From Symbiodinium natans (taxonomy: Eukaryota; Sar; Dinophyceae; Suessiales; Symbiodiniaceae): 64,000 nt of DNA. Location: positions 367,001 through 431,000 of the forward strand of contig CAJNDS010001913.1 in assembly GCA_905221605.1 (NCBI GenBank). Direction: 5' to 3'. A model generated the notes under the pieces. That model did no database searches and was not told the origin of the DNA. It worked only from the letters and a program-made list of their open reading frames with translations. Each line of letters opens with the position of its first letter. Position 1 is the first letter of the stretch. The position numbers were made by a program, and so were the translations under genes. Below are positions 20,575 through 30,596 of the stretch, one piece after another.

Positions 20575-20691
20575 AGGTAGGATGAGGGGGACCCTTAACA
20601 GGGAGCCCTTCTTAACCCTCTTCTGGCTCTCTTATACGGGGACCTTATTCAGAGGGTCTATATCCCCAAGGGTCCCCCTAATCCTATCCCC
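20575..20691. mobile_element. Hairpin element, family K
   Basis: GGTAGGATGAGGGGGACCCT and AGGGTCCCCCTAATCCTATCC form inverted arms. A second GGTAGGATAAGGGGAACCCT arm just upstream (20521) is followed by a short TTTAGGG array (20540-20565), suggesting a nested or partly duplicated element. The open frame across it (20582-20905) is considered an artefact. Confidence 0.5.
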
Positions 20692-21057
20692 CATCAGTTT
20701 TTGGAGGGGGGTGTGTGTGCAAACAACCGAAAGCACCTTCTTTATCTTCCTATGTGTTTTTAAGCTTTTATTCCGGTACTCGTATGGAATCAGCTACCCA
20801 CCCCAAATACACATGGATAGAAAGAAACAAAAACAAGAACGAGCTGTACTAGATCTGATTCTTGGGGGCCTCTTGGCGAGTTGGGGTTTGGGGCTTTATG
20901 TGTAGAGTTCAGGGTTTTGGGGTTTAGGGTGTTAGGGTTTTAGGGTTTTAGGGTTTTAGGCTTTTAGGCTTTTTGGGTTTTAGGGTTTTCGGTTCTAGGG
21001 TTTTTTTCGTTTGATTTTGCGCCGGCCGTGTCTGGGATTCTGAGCCTGGGGGAGACC

Positions 21058-21157
21058 TAAACCCTAAACCCTAAACCCTAAACCCTAAACCCTAAACCCT
21101 AAACCCTAAACCCTAAACCCTAAACCCTAAACCCTAAACCCTAAACCCTAAACCCTA
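21058..21157. repeat. CCCTAAA array (about 100 bp)
   Basis: About fourteen perfect CCCTAAA units running directly into the coding-like block at 21158. Confidence 0.92.
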
Positions 21158-21268
21158 AAGCACAGAACCACGTGGAAACGTCTTGCTTCCCGAAGCCCTT
21201 CAAAACGTCACCACATACCTTGTAATGTCAACCCCTTCAAGAATTCTACAGGGTGCCTGACTGTCTCC
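21158..21268 (+). CDS. Candidate exon, 37 codons
   Basis: Open as KHRTTWKRLASRSPSKRHHI then PCNVNPFKNSTGCLTVS between two CCCTAAA arrays. Basic, Ser-rich. No stop in this frame, whereas the other + frames are interrupted. Splice edges not defined. Confidence 0.4.
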
Positions 21269-21542
21269 CTAAACCGGAAACCCTAAACCCTAAACCCTAA
21301 ACCCTAAACCCTAAACCCTAAACCCTAAACCCTAAACCCCATCGGAGCCAGGAAACCCTAAAGCCCCAAACCTTCAACCCCATGCCGGCACGCCTGCCAT
21401 GGCCAGTGCAGAAGTTGAGGCCAGGCACCCCCAAGCCGGATCGATTTTTTCTCAGGTCTTAGGGCTTAGGTCTTAGGGTTTAGGGTTTAGGGTTTAGGGT
21501 TTAGGGCTTAGGTATGGTGGAATTGGACTTAATTCTGCCTAG

Positions 21543-21703
21543 GATCCTGCGAATGCCCGCGGTGGTTTGAAGAATGTGCCCAGAAGTTTGACAAATATTT
21601 GCTAAATGGTTGTAGTTTCTTGTTCAAGGATCATACTAGTACGGTGGTTTGGTGTAAGATGCTTATCCTCATGGCCTTTTCAGGAGTTTGTGTTCCTAAT
21701 TAA
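21543..21703 (+). CDS. Candidate terminal exon of an unlinked gene
   Basis: Acceptor TTAATTCTGCCTAG|G; reads SCECPRWFEECAQKFDKYLL after two bases, continues NGCSFLFKDHTSTVVWCKML then ILMAFSGVCVPN and ends at TAA (21701-21703). Fifty-two codons with seven Cys and several aromatic residues, clearly not repeat-derived. The TTTAGGG tract directly upstream would be the intron. Family not recognised; the upstream exon could be 21380-21450 (open as MPARLPWPVQKLRPGTPKPD, donor CTCAG|GTCTTAG). Confidence 0.5.
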
Positions 21704-23133
21704 TTTGTAAACCCGAAGCCCTGAAGCCTTCATCCAATTGTCCGGCTTCTAGGGGGGCGATGCTTGGTTTTCGGGTTGGTTTACTTCGCGTCACGTTATG
21801 GGCCGGAGCCAGAAGACATGAAGATCCCTTATACTGATGGGGATTATAAGAGGGGGGTACTATCATCTCGATGATGGGCTGTTAGTAGAAGGGGTAACAT
21901 CCCAAGGTTTCCCCCCCAAACGGGAGGCAAGTCCGATGAAGGAGCAGATAGCAGCCTGCTTACGGCTTTGAGAGGACTTCAAGTACCATAGAGTCGTATG
22001 TGACGTATGTGATGTGCCCGGCACAACCCTTAGTTAAGGCGGACTTGAGGCAGGGTTCATATAGGATGCCAGAGCAAAGGATCCGCAACGCAGAAACATG
22101 GCCTGTGTACACACCATTCTTTTGTTGCTTCAGAACATTCTTATGAGCACTCTTCGTCGACGCCATGTTTTGTCAGTGCCATCAGTTTCCTCCTGTCTTT
22201 GGCTTTCCCATCCTAAACCCCAGAACCCTGAGACCTGAAACCTTAAAGGCTCCAGGACCGTCCTAAACCCCACAAGCCCTAAACCTCAAGCCTCATAGGT
22301 AAGTTTAGGGTTCAGGGTGTAGGGTTTAGGGTTCAGGGTGTAGGGTTTCGGGTTTAGGTGCTGAAGGCAAGTGGGGTAGTGGAGCCGTACCAGAATCCCG
22401 GCACCCCATACACTACCCCCGATGGCACTGCTCCCCCACCCCCCTCAAGCACAAGAAAGGAACCACAACACCCCTCAAACCCGAATCCTAGAATTCCCCC
22501 GAAACCCTAAACCCTAAACCCTAAACCCGAAACCCTAAACCCCAAACCCTAAACCCTTCCCCTCAACATCACCAGGGGCCCAGCACCTCTGCACCTGGAA
22601 AGCTGGAACCAAGTCTACGGGCTGAGCTTCTCCTGCTGCAGGTGCCCATGTGTAGGGTTTCCCCCTAAGGGCCGTTTAGGGTTTAGGGTTTGTGAAACCC
22701 TAAACCCTAAACCCTAAACCCTAAAACCTTAAAACCCTAAACCCAACCCTAAACCCTAAACCCTAAAGCCCTAAAACCCTAAACCCTAAATCGTAAACCC
22801 TAAACCCTAAACCCTAAACCCTAAACCCGATCAGCCCCCATCTGCAATCACATGTGCACAGCTTCGGCAACCGAGCCCATGGTGCAGGTGGGACCTGCAA
22901 GCTCCTTCACCCTATGCCTGGGTTTAGGGTTTAGGGTTCAGGGTTTCGGGTTTGGGGTTTGGGGTTTAGGGTTTAGGGCTGCCACAGAAGGATCCTGACT
23001 CGATGTTAAGCCAGGCCAATACAAATCCCGTTAACTTGATCTACTTGCAGCACTTGCTATGCTTGTTGTGCAAACTACTCCTAAACCCGAAACTCTAAAC
23101 ACTACACCCCGAACCCTGAGCCCGAAACCCTAA
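21704..23133. other. Unique islands and telomere-type repeats
   Basis: 21758-21832 is open as AMLGFRVGLLRVTLWAGARR; a family D hairpin lies at about 21828-21905. A repeat-free block 21930-22200 is open on the - strand (22166 to 21960, beginning MASTKSAHKNVLKQQKNGVY) and may be a gene piece. Further + islands: 22384-22476 (EPYQNPGTPYTTPDGTAPPP), 22576-22641 (CACCAG|GGGCCC to CTGCAG|GTGCCC, two open frames), 22833-22910 and 22982-23084 (LPQKDPDSMLSQANTNPVNL). TTTAGGG and CCCTAAA tracts separate them. Confidence 0.45.
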
Positions 23134-23292
23134 ACCTTGATCCGCATTCGGATTTCGGACAGTAGGCTTGAAAGCCCGCCGGAGGATGTCGAAGACGTGG
23201 TCGCTCTTGCCGATGAGCTCGCCGCACTGCTGGAAAGATCCCAAACTCTATACCCTGAAACTGTGCGAAATGCCCAAAGCCTTAGGGTGTAG
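23134..23292. other. Coding-like island open on both strands
   Basis: On + it is open for 52 codons (IRIRISDSRLESPPEDVEDV, VVALADELAALLERSQ) ending in TAG at 23290. On - the same DNA reads QCGELIGKSDHVFDILRRAF after a pyrimidine-rich acceptor-like TCTTTCCAGCAG. The - reading is at least as protein-like. The island almost certainly codes, but I cannot choose the strand. Confidence 0.45.
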
Positions 23293-23450
23293 GCATGGGA
23301 ACCCTAAACCCTGAAGCCTAAACCCTAAACCCTAAGCCTTAAACCCCAAACCCGACACCCTAAACACTTACCATAGGGATGTGGTGTGTTTAGGTGTTGT
23401 TTCTGTTTCTTGGGGGAGGAACGTTCGTGGAGGAGTGCCCTCAAAAACCC

Positions 23451-23550
23451 TACGTGGAGGTTCATGGCACTTACTGACCCAGTTATGACTCACCCTAAAC
23501 CCTAAACCTTATAATGAGTTACTGTACTAAGCACCCTGAAACTCCAAGTA
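23451..23550. mobile_element. MITE-like hairpin element, family A copy 3, with telomeric units in its loop
   Basis: TACGTGGAGGTTCATGGCAC(TTACTGACCC) and GAGTTACTGTACTAAGCACC...CTCCAAGTA pair as arms like those at 1023-1166. The loop contains CCCTAAACCCTAAACC, which copies 1 and 2 lack. Confidence 0.6.
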
Positions 23551-23946
23551 GACTGTAGGCTTCGACCTCCCCCGAAGCACCACCCAGACCACCCTCGACC
23601 ACTTCGACCGGTGGTGAACCCTAAACCCTAAACCCTAAACCCTAAACCCTAAACCCTAATGGTCCATAGACCGCCACACCCCGACCCCAGAGCCACGCCT
23701 TAGAAACCCCGGACCGCCCTTCGGCCCCCCCCAGACCCTGGGCCAGCCTGACCCCCTTACCGCCAAAGACCCTAAACCCCAACACCCCAAACTCTAAACC
23801 CTAAACCCCAACACCCCAAACTCTAAACCCTAAACCCTAAACCCCAAACCCTAAACCCCAAACCCTAAACCCTAAACCCTAAACCCCAAACCCTAACCCC
23901 TACTAGTCCAGACCAGAAATCCCGCGTTCACTCCGCAGCCGCGAAG

Positions 23947-23982
23947 GCCAGACGACACCAAGCCTGGCAGCTTGAGAAAGAG
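23947..23982 (+). CDS. Model M2, possible first recognised exon (36 bp)
   Basis: M2 is a chain of micro-exons on + from here to about 37.7 kb that together encode a long Ala/Glu/Arg/Gln-rich helix. This exon lies between GCCGCGAAG|G and GAGAAAGAG|GCCGCC (GC donor), phase 0 at both ends, encoding ARRHQAWQLEKE. The frame is open well beyond both edges (PDQKSRVHSAAAK upstream), so the edges are the least certain part. The next candidate, 25398-25442, is also phase 0. Confidence 0.38.
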
Positions 23983-24368
23983 GCCGCCTCATGGCAGTTA
24001 GGCTTTTGTGTTACAGGCTCTCTAGGGCGCAACCCTAAAAACCGAAACCCTAAACCTTAAACCCTAAACCCTAAACCCTAAACCCTAAACCCTAAACCCT
24101 CACGTTCAGTGTTTCAGCCTGTGGGTGCAGGGATTCAGGTCTGTGGGTGCTCAGGGTTTCTTCTTGTGCTCCTGGCTTTCTTGCGCAGCCCCGCCGTGTC
24201 GCTTGCGTTGTTGCTGTTCCTTCGCGTCTTGGGGTTTAGGGTTTAGGGCTTAGGGCTTAGGGTTCAGGGTTTAGGGTGCTAGGGTTTAGGGTCTAGGGTT
24301 TCGGGCTTATCGTCTCCTTCCGTCTCCTTCGTGCTATCCGACGGAGTTGGGCAAAGGTTGGTTCCGTT

Positions 24369-24620
24369 TTGAGTACGTTTCGAGACACGTCCTCTCATCA
24401 GGCATGGAATGCGTGTACGGTGTTCTCGCGACAGGGCGCCTGTTGCCCTCCACTCCCGAGCTACCTGGGGCAAGGTCGTTCGAATCCCGCCCAGGAGTCT
24501 ACCTACACAGAGAGGCGAACCGAGACCTGGCAGAAAATCTACTCTTGCATCACGCGCTGTGGACCGCGCCTGATACACCTCAAGCTCTGCCTTGAGGTCC
24601 TGTTCGATCCTGCCAGATGA
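24369..24620 (+). CDS. Possible coding block, function unknown
   Basis: Eighty-three codons ending in TGA, in a 390-bp stretch lacking telomere-type repeats. Basic with several Cys (QGACCPPLP, IYSCITRCGP). The + frame beginning 24347 and the - frame ending 24279 are also open, so the assignment is uncertain. Could be a terminal exon or an isolated gene relic. Confidence 0.35.
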   Translation: MSTFRDTSSHQAWNACTVFSRQGACCPPLPSYLGQGRSNPAQESTYTERRTETWQKIYSCITRCGPRLIHLKLCLEVLFDPAR

Positions 24621-24867
24621 ACTTCTTATTGAACCGGAGGAGGTTGGAAGGCAATTCCTGAGCTAATACCAAACCCCAATCCGGACTAACCCCAAACCCT
24701 AAACCCTCCACCCTCAGGCTCTAGGACCTGGAGTAGTCCCTTGTTCCCCTTGTCTGGTGTTGAGGTTCCCTCAGAAGCCCCTTGAAACCATAAAGGGAAC
24801 CCCTTCAAATTGCAGATTCAACTGAGGAACAACCCTTGGGCTCAAAATGGCCCAAAAACCTTATCTT

Positions 24868-24967
24868 GGTAGCCCAGTGGTACCGTTTTTTTTGGTTATG
24901 GGTCCCTTATAAAGTAACCACCCCCAAAAAGGGTGCCCTGCTTATGATATGGTTACGGGGCTACTAA
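24868..24967. mobile_element. MITE-like hairpin element, family B copy
   Basis: GGTAGCCCAGTGGTACCGTT and GGTTACGGGGCTACTAAG form the arms; the middle carries GGGTCCCTTATAAAGTAACC and AAAAAGGGTGCCC. Close relatives are at 40801-40908 and 53049-53160. The arm contains TAGCCCAGTGG, similar to a tRNA A-box. Confidence 0.65.
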
Positions 24968-25135
24968 GTTGTAACAGCAGGCCTTTGGGCCCAAAAACCC
25001 TCGTAGCCCTAAACTCTAGCCCTAAACCCTAAACCCTTAACCCTTAAACCTTGACCCTTAACCCTTAACCCCTTAACCCTTAAACCCTTAAACCCCTAAA
25101 CCCTTAAACCCTTAAACCCTAAACCCTCAACGCCA

Positions 25136-25225
25136 AACCCCAAACCCCAAACCCCAAACCCCAAACCCCAAACCCCAAACCCCAAACCCCAAACCCCAAA
25201 CCCCAAACCCCAAACCCCAAACCCT
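25136..25225. repeat. Local array of the variant CCCCAAA
   Basis: About twelve head-to-tail CCCCAAA units, flanked by CCCTTAA units on the left and CCCTAAA on the right. A point-mutated telomeric unit has been locally amplified. Confidence 0.88.
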
Positions 25226-25397
25226 AAACCCTAAACCCTAAACCCACCCTAAACCCTGAACCCACCCTAAACCCTAAACCCTAAACCCTAAACCCTAAAC
25301 CCGAAACCCCAAACCCCAAACCCCAAACCCTAAACCCTAAACCCTAAACCCGAACCCAGTTCTAAAGAGGGGCCAGCCCTGGATGAGCTCTCCAGAG

Positions 25398-25442
25398 GCA
25401 CTCCTCGCCAGCTGGGAGAGGAAGCGTGCTCATATTCAGCAG
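25398..25442 (+). CDS. Model M2 exon
   Basis: Bounded by CTCTCCAGAG|GCA and ATTCAGCAG|GCGGGT (GC donor), phase 0 at both ends, 45 bp. Encodes ALLASWERKRAHIQQ, a basic amphipathic helix of the same style as the later M2 exons. The frame is open upstream too (VLKRGQPWMSSPE). The following intron is TTTAGGG/GGGTGTA repeats. Confidence 0.45.
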
Positions 25443-26178
25443 GCGGGTTTAGGGTTTAGGGTTTAGGGTGTAGGGTGTAGGGTTTAGGGTTTAGGGTTTA
25501 GGGTGTAGGGTGTAGGGTGTAGGGTGTAGGGTTTAGGGTAGGGTTTAGGGTTTAGGGTTTAGGGTTTAGGGTTTAGGGTTTAGGGTTTAGGGTTTAGGGG
25601 GTTTCGGGTTTGGGGTTTAGGGTTTAGGGTTTAGGGATTAGGGTCTTAGTCGATGTTAGGGTTTAGGTGTTTATTAGGTTTAGGGTTTAGGGGTTCAGGG
25701 TTCGATGACGAGGGGATTAGGGGATTTGGGAGTTGAGGCTTTTGGGGTTTGTGCGCTTGGGGCTTTGAAAGGATTTTTGGTTTAGGCTGGGGCTCAGACA
25801 AGGGTTGAGGGGATGAGGGGGGTAGTGTTTCGCATCTATAGGGTTTAGAGGATGGGGGGTTTTGAGTTCAGGGTTTAGGGCTTGAGCTTTTGGTGGCTTT
25901 AGGTGTCTTTTTTGCGGATTTGGGGTATAGGCTCAGTTCCTGGAACCCTGCATAAGCCCTGACACCGAACCCGAAGTCTCAGTCCCCCCGCCCAAGCTCT
26001 AAACCCTAAACTCTAAACTCTGAACTTCAAATCCATAAACCCTAAACCCCTAAGCCCCTAAACCCCTAAACCCCTAAACCTTTATAAACCCTAAACCCTA
26101 AGGTTGGGACCATGAGCCCGAAACCCTAAACCCCTAAGCCCCTGAACCCCTCCCAAAGTCCCCGCACTTCCGAGAGAG
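25443..26178. repeat. Intron-like tract of TTTAGGG, GGGTGTA and CCCCTAA variants
   Basis: TTTAGGG arrays at 25446-25490 and 25545-25600, with GGGTGTA units between. 25650-25960 is diverged G/T-rich sequence with TTTAGGG remnants, followed by CCCCTAA units at 26040-26085. No coding block recognised. Confidence 0.65.
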
Positions 26179-26216
26179 GCGGGCCAGGCCCTGCAGACCT
26201 GGCTGGCGCCGATTGC
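26179..26216 (+). CDS. Model M2, weak exon
   Basis: Acceptor ACTTCCGAGAGAG|G, possible GC donor at 26217. AGQALQTWLAPI plus two bases joins in phase to the next exon. The frame is open on both sides (VPALPRE... and ...RPWPLWGVLGGS), so the real exon may be longer and the donor elsewhere. The weakest member of the chain. Confidence 0.28.
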
Positions 26217-26598
26217 GCGCCCTTGGCCGCTTTGGGGTGTTCTGGGTGGCTCTGGGGCTTTAGGTGGGGCTATTTGGTGGGTTTAGGGTTTAGGGCTAGG
26301 GTTTAGGGTTTAGGGTTTAGGGCTAGGGTTTAGGGTTTTGGGTTTTGGGGTTGTGGGGCTATCCAGGGTTGGGGTTTGGGGTCCGCACCTCAACCTGAAA
26401 CCCTAAGCCCCGAACCGAAAACTCTCAGAACCCTAGGCTCTAACCCTGAACCCTAAACCCCAAACTCCAAACCCTAAGATCGAAACTCCAAGCTTCAGTC
26501 CCTGAACCCTAAGTATCCCAAAACCCTAAACCCCAAACCCCCAACCCCAAACCCCAAACCCTAAACCCTAAACCCTGGCGTGGACCTCGCAGCCCAGG

Positions 26599-26665
26599 CC
26601 CCTGGCGGCACAGCGCTGTGCCGCTGCCGCCGCCGCCATCGCCGAGTCCGCGAAGCGCGCGCAGG
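26599..26665 (+). CDS. Model M2 exon, Ala-rich helix
   Basis: Acceptor CGCAGCCCAG|G; after one base it reads PLAAQRCAAAAAAIAESAKR then AQ; donor GC (GCGCGCAG|GCCGGG), ending in phase 0. Strong helix formers throughout. Joins in frame with the next exon, which starts in phase 0. Confidence 0.48.
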
Positions 26666-27030
26666 CCGGGAGCTTATAAAGGGTTTAGGGTTTCGGGTTT
26701 AGGGTTTAGGGTTTGGGGTTTACATGGTTTGGGAGCTGGGAGTTTGGGTTTTCGGGTTTAATTAGGGCTTGGATTTAGATTTCCGGGGTTTCGGCTTGAG
26801 GTTCAGTCTGTGGTTGAGGATAAACGCTTAGAGAGTTCAAGGGTTCAGGGTGTAGGTCTCGACCCCAAACCCTGCATGAAACCTGAAACCCCACACCCGA
26901 AGCCTGAATCCTGAGCCCTAAGCCGTAAAAGCCCTAAAGCCCGAACACCTGGAATCCTGAGCCCTAAACCTAAAACGCCCAACCGGGTAAGCCTCAATAT
27001 CCTAAACCCTTCTTCCTGCTCTTTTGAAAG

Positions 27031-27072
27031 GCGCAGCAGGCGGCGGAGGAGAAGGCGAGGAGGTTGCAGCAG
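27031..27072 (+). CDS. Model M2 exon (42 bp)
   Basis: The pyrimidine-rich CTTCTTCCTGCTCTTTTGAAAG leads into |GCGCAG; the exon reads AQQAAEEKARRLQQ, phase 0 at both ends, with GC donor CAGCAG|GCCGTG. The composition (Q, A, E, K, R) is that of a coiled coil or single alpha-helix. Alternative continuation to 27096 stays in phase 0. Confidence 0.5.
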
Positions 27073-27230
27073 GCCGTGCCGGAAGAGGGCTTCCGGGTTT
27101 TTGGTTTACGGATTATAGGGTGCATCGAAATCCAAATCCATGGCGTTGGGTTTTCCGGTCATTCATGGTTCTTGTTTTCTGTCGGAGCTTGGAGTTTGGC
27201 GTCGAGAGCTAGGCTAAGCTACATAGTCTA

Positions 27231-27325
27231 CCCAAAGGCTCCTATGTAATTAGTACCTTTTTTGGGGCAGTATACTAGAATCCCCTCTACCTAACCCAAA
27301 AAGGAACTACATTGGAGCCTTTGGG
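27231..27325. mobile_element. MITE-like hairpin element, family L, in an M2 intron
   Basis: CCCAAAGGCTCCTATGTAAT(TAGTACC) and GGAACTACATTGGAGCCTTT(GGG) are inverted arms with a short loop. Fully contained in the intron between M2 exons at 27031 and 27369. Confidence 0.6.
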
Positions 27326-27368
27326 CAAGCCCTAAGCCCTAAACCCACGCAGCCTGTGGCCCCGAGAG

Positions 27369-27415
27369 GCCGCCTTGGATGAAGCACAGCGTCATCGCTT
27401 CTCACTTGCGCGACA
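27369..27415 (+). CDS. Model M2 exon
   Basis: Acceptor GGCCCCGAGAG|G; reads AALDEAQRHRFSLAR plus two bases; donor GCGCGACA|GTGCCC (GT). The two leftover bases (CA) plus the first base of the next exon give Gln. Another + frame is also open here (HAACGPERPPWMKHSVIAS), so the frame choice depends on the chain. Confidence 0.42.
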
Positions 27416-27698
27416 GTGCCCTGCTGGCGTTTTGGGGGGGGGGGGGGGCGGGGTTAGGGTTCAGGGTTCAGGGTTTAGGGTTCAGAACCCTTAAACCCTA
27501 CTTATACCTTAAACCCTAAACCCTAAACCCTGAACCCTAAACCCTAAACCCTGAACCCTGAACCCTAAGCCCAAAACCCTGAACCCTAAGCCCTAAGCCC
27601 TAAGCCCTAAGCCCTAAACCCTAGACCCTGTACTACGCCCTACGACCTTGCAATCCACCGAGCCCTCTGCACTCAACCCGCGGCAGCAGCTCTCTGAG

Positions 27699-27750
27699 GC
27701 GACTAGACCGGGAGAAGCGCGAGCTCAAGCTGGCGCAGGAGCGGAAGAGG
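27699..27750 (+). CDS. Model M2 exon
   Basis: Acceptor CAGCTCTCTGAG|G; after one base reads RLDREKRELKLAQERKR in classic charged coiled-coil style; ends in phase 0 with donor AAGAGG|GTTTAGGG, so the intron begins directly with a telomere-type repeat. Together with the previous exon the phase sum is a multiple of three. Confidence 0.48.
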
Positions 27751-28189
27751 GTTTAGGGTTTAGGGTTTAGGGTTTAGGGTTTAGGGTTTAGGGTTTAGGG
27801 TGTTCCAAAGTGCCGCGGTCCCGACCCGCGCCAGGGAGTGGCGGCGGGTCGGGCCGCCTCGGTGCAGCGGATCCCACCCCAGCCACCCAAACTACCGCCT
27901 TTTTCGGGTTTAGAGCCCACGGCCCCCCTATCAAGGGGGCTTACAGCTCGCGTCTTCCCAATGGCCGGAACTGGATCAACAGGGAGCGGGACCATCTGTT
28001 TCACCCATACTGTGTTTAAGACACCCTCAAGCCCAATTCCGGACCCAAGCTCATTCATATGGCAGAATGGCGAGGGCCAAGCGCGGAAGGCCCGGCCACC
28101 CGACTTCTCTGGCCCAGCCTGGTCTTTTTTGACAGGACCTCCTATGCTGGGGTCGCGCGTCTTGGGCCCGGCCTCCCCCGGTAGGGCCG

Positions 28190-29215
28190 GCGGGGGCAAC
28201 CCTGGCGGGGGGCAACCTGACGAAGGGCAAGCCTGGCGGGGCGTGGCGGGGGCAACCTGGCAATAGGAAGGGCAGCCCTGGCGGGGGCAACCCCCTTGTG
28301 GGGGCAACCCTGGCACGGGCAGGGCCCTGGAACTTGGCGGGCAAAATTGGCGGGGGCAACCCTGGTGGGGGCAACCCTGGCGGGGGCAACCCTGGCGGGG
28401 CTCGATCTGCTGCTTAACAAAGCAACCAAATCTCGAAGCGATAGCGTTCAGTTGTACCGGCCGTCGCCTGGCACGGGCGGCCTATGGGGGCAACCCTAAC
28501 TCGGCGGCAACCCTGATGGGGGGCAACCTGGCGGGGGCAACCCTGGTGAGGGCAATCCTGGCAGCAACCCAGCGCGGGCAACCCTGAACCCTGGGGCGAC
28601 CTGGCGGGGGCGACCCTGGCGGGGGCACCCTGGCGGGCAGGGCTGGCAACCTGGCGGGAACAACCCTGCTGGTGGGGCAAACCTCGCAGACAATCCTCAT
28701 TTTATTATTAGTGGAATTCCTTGAAGGAATATTAGAAGATAGCAACTGTAGATTAAAAATATGAAAAATGGCGGGGACAACCCTGGGCATCCTGGCGGGC
28801 AACCCTGGCGGGGGCAACCTGGCGGAGCAATCCTGGCAGAGGCAACCCTGGTGGGGGCACCCTGGTGGGGGCAACCCTGGCAGGGGCAACCCTGGCAGGG
28901 GCAAGGTGAGGTATAAACATATATTTATTTCTATATGTCTGGACCCTGGCGGGGGCCACTAATGGAGAACTTTGGCAGGGCCCTTCATAGACAAGGACGA
29001 CGAAGCCACAATTCCTGAATGGCGGCGAGGCCAATTTACCGGAGGCGGCAACCATGCTGGGGGGCCACGCTATCATCCTGGCGGGGGTTGCAGCCCCAGT
29101 TTTTGAGCCCCAGCCCCAGCCCCAGCCCAGGGCGAGCCAGCCCCAGCCCCAGCCCCAGCCTGGCAGGGGCAACCGAGGGCAGCCCTGACGGGGGCAACCC
29201 TGGTGGGGGCAGTAG
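28190..29215 (+). repeat. 15-bp minisatellite GCGGGGGCAACCCTG, + orientation
   Basis: Clusters at about 28190-28395, 28487-28680, 28770-28910 and 29160-29215, separated by unique inserts. Because the unit is 15 bp, all frames give pentapeptide repeats such as GGGNP or, on -, RVAPA and GLPPP; these are treated as non-coding. A CCCCAG hexamer array sits at about 29108-29158. Confidence 0.85.
28400..28490 (+). other. Hairpin-rich tail sequence, copy 1
   Basis: GCTCGATCTGCTGCTTAACA through AGCGTTCAGTTGTACCGGCC to GGCACGGGCGGCCTATGG. Nearly the same sequence is at 32072-32157, where GATCTGCTT/AAGCAAGCAGATC and GGCCGCCGCC/GGGCGGCC form two stems. Repetition of a structured tail resembles 3' ends of non-LTR elements or SINEs; that role is inferred. 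Confidence 0.5.
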
Positions 29216-29705
29216 TAGAAGTGTGCGACGGATGTAGCCCAGTCCTGCAGCACTCACCGAGACTTACCAACCTTCCACGCTCCGGGCGCGTCGATCTCAG
29301 CACAACTCTCCCCGGGACCCACCACGACACCCAGATCAGCAATAAAACGCAAAGTCCCTCCCCTTCATTCTCACCCTCTGCGGCATAGATGTGTGTCAAG
29401 TAACCAATCAACAGAAACCCTAAAACAACCAACAAACACCTCCCCTCTCTCCCTCCTTGCGGCTGAAAAGGCGGCACAACAAAAGATATCCAGACACAGC
29501 GTCCCCCAACTCTGCTCCTTGTAGATGCAGAAAACCAAAGCCGAAGCTTCCCCAGGGCCCACGGCGCGGAAAAATGGCGGAAAAATTGCGAAGTCATGCG
29601 AAGTCTACGCTACTGGGAGACCCCGGAAAAACGACCAACCCACCCCTCGGCTCCTCACTTGGCCACCACGTGGCCAGAAAACCACCCCTCATCGGGCCGA
29701 AGCCC

Positions 29706-30415
29706 TCAGCTTCGGCCGCCGCGCGGCGGGGCCTTGGCCTTCCCCTTCCCACCCTTGCCCCTTACCCTTGCCCTTGCCCTTGCCCCGCCCTTGCCCACCA
29801 CCGCGCCCTCCCGCACCCCCTTCAGTCTGCTCCTGCTTGACAGCGGCTCGCTTGCGCTTCTCCCCCCTGTTTTTGCCCTCCAGCGCAAAACTTGACCCCC
29901 ACCGGCTGTCTTATTTGCCTCCGTCAGGGCTTTGTTCAGGGTTTGGGAGACGTGTCGCTCTATGCGGTTTCCAGCGTCGCCCAGTCGGTAGACCAGAGTA
30001 AACCTGTTGGGCTTACGGCCACCTTCACTGTCCCATTCTGCTTCTATGCGTACCAAGGAGCGGAGCTCATCACTCAGCGCCCAAAGGGCATCATGCACAT
30101 CCCTGGATCTGACCGTGTGCAAAACCGCATGTCGAGGGGGCTGCTGCTCCGGTAAGGGGTATGTGACCCCTAGCGCCGTGCAAACCTCCTTCAACCAGCC
30201 CCCGCCTGAACCATTTGCCCACCATCCGCTTGCTCGCCTAGCGCCGTCCATGCCTCTTCCAACGCCTTTGTCCCCAGAGTGAACACGCGGCTTTGGGCGT
30301 ACAGCCTGTCCACCCGGTCCTCAGTCCGCTGGACTCTCCCTGTGAGCCACTCAAACCCACTCTCCAAAGCCGCAACGCGGGCCTGCATTCTCACCAACCA
30401 CCCAGGGCCTCCCAC
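29706..30415 (-). pseudogene. Broken ORF: coiled-coil protein with basic C-terminus
   Basis: Two overlapping frames on -. Upstream (30415-30191) gives a coiled coil (MQARVAALESGFEWLTGRVQ then RTEDRVDRLYAQ). Downstream (30251-29706) continues with WLKEVCTALGVTYPLPEQQP, a compact middle section (DVHDALWALSDELRSLVRIE, FTLVYRLGDAGNRIERHVSQ) and a Gly/Arg/Lys-rich tail. The break lies in 30191-30251, a frameshift or a small intron. Order coiled coil, alpha/beta-like section, basic tail recalls ORF1-type RNA-binding proteins of LINE elements, but no family match is claimed. Confidence 0.5.
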
Positions 30416-30596
30416 TACGTCGGGGCATTACGCAAGCAAACATAATGACAGCACAAATAAAAAAACACCCGCCCAAGACCCCCCTCACCCAACCTGCGGC
30501 AAACAGCCGGATCCACGCTTTTGGGCAGAACCCTCACCCATAGAGGGCGCTTCCAGGTCAATCCCGGGCACGGTTTACCGGCGTATAGCCGGGCCG

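Larger units (their letters stand above)
24000..25397. other. Repeat tract with one open block and one hairpin element
   Basis: CCCTAAA array 24056-24100; open Ser/Leu-rich island 24108-24232. The block 24300-24690 is free of telomere-type repeats and open in several frames; the best + reading is 24369-24620 (ends RRTETWQKIYSCITRCGPRL then IHLKLCLEVLFDPAR and TGA). Family B element at 24868-24967. CCCTTAA, CCCCAAA and CCCTAAA arrays fill 25030-25355. Confidence 0.5.

Noticed and set aside
20582-20905. 107-codon + frame
   Set aside because: The first third is a hairpin element (family K); the rest lacks support.
24440-24510. Possible tRNA: CGTTCGAATCC resembles a B-box
   Set aside because: The bases around the putative T-loop do not pair into a stem and no A-box is found at the right distance.
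27801-28320. Overlapping frames of 142 codons (+) and 173 codons (-)
   Set aside because: Both enter the minisatellite, neither has a recognisable motif and no choice between them was possible.
28051-28904. Pro/Gly/Ala repeat 'proteins' (GLPPP, RVAPA, GCPRQ) on -
   Set aside because: All three frames of the 15-bp minisatellite are open; no evidence for translation of any.
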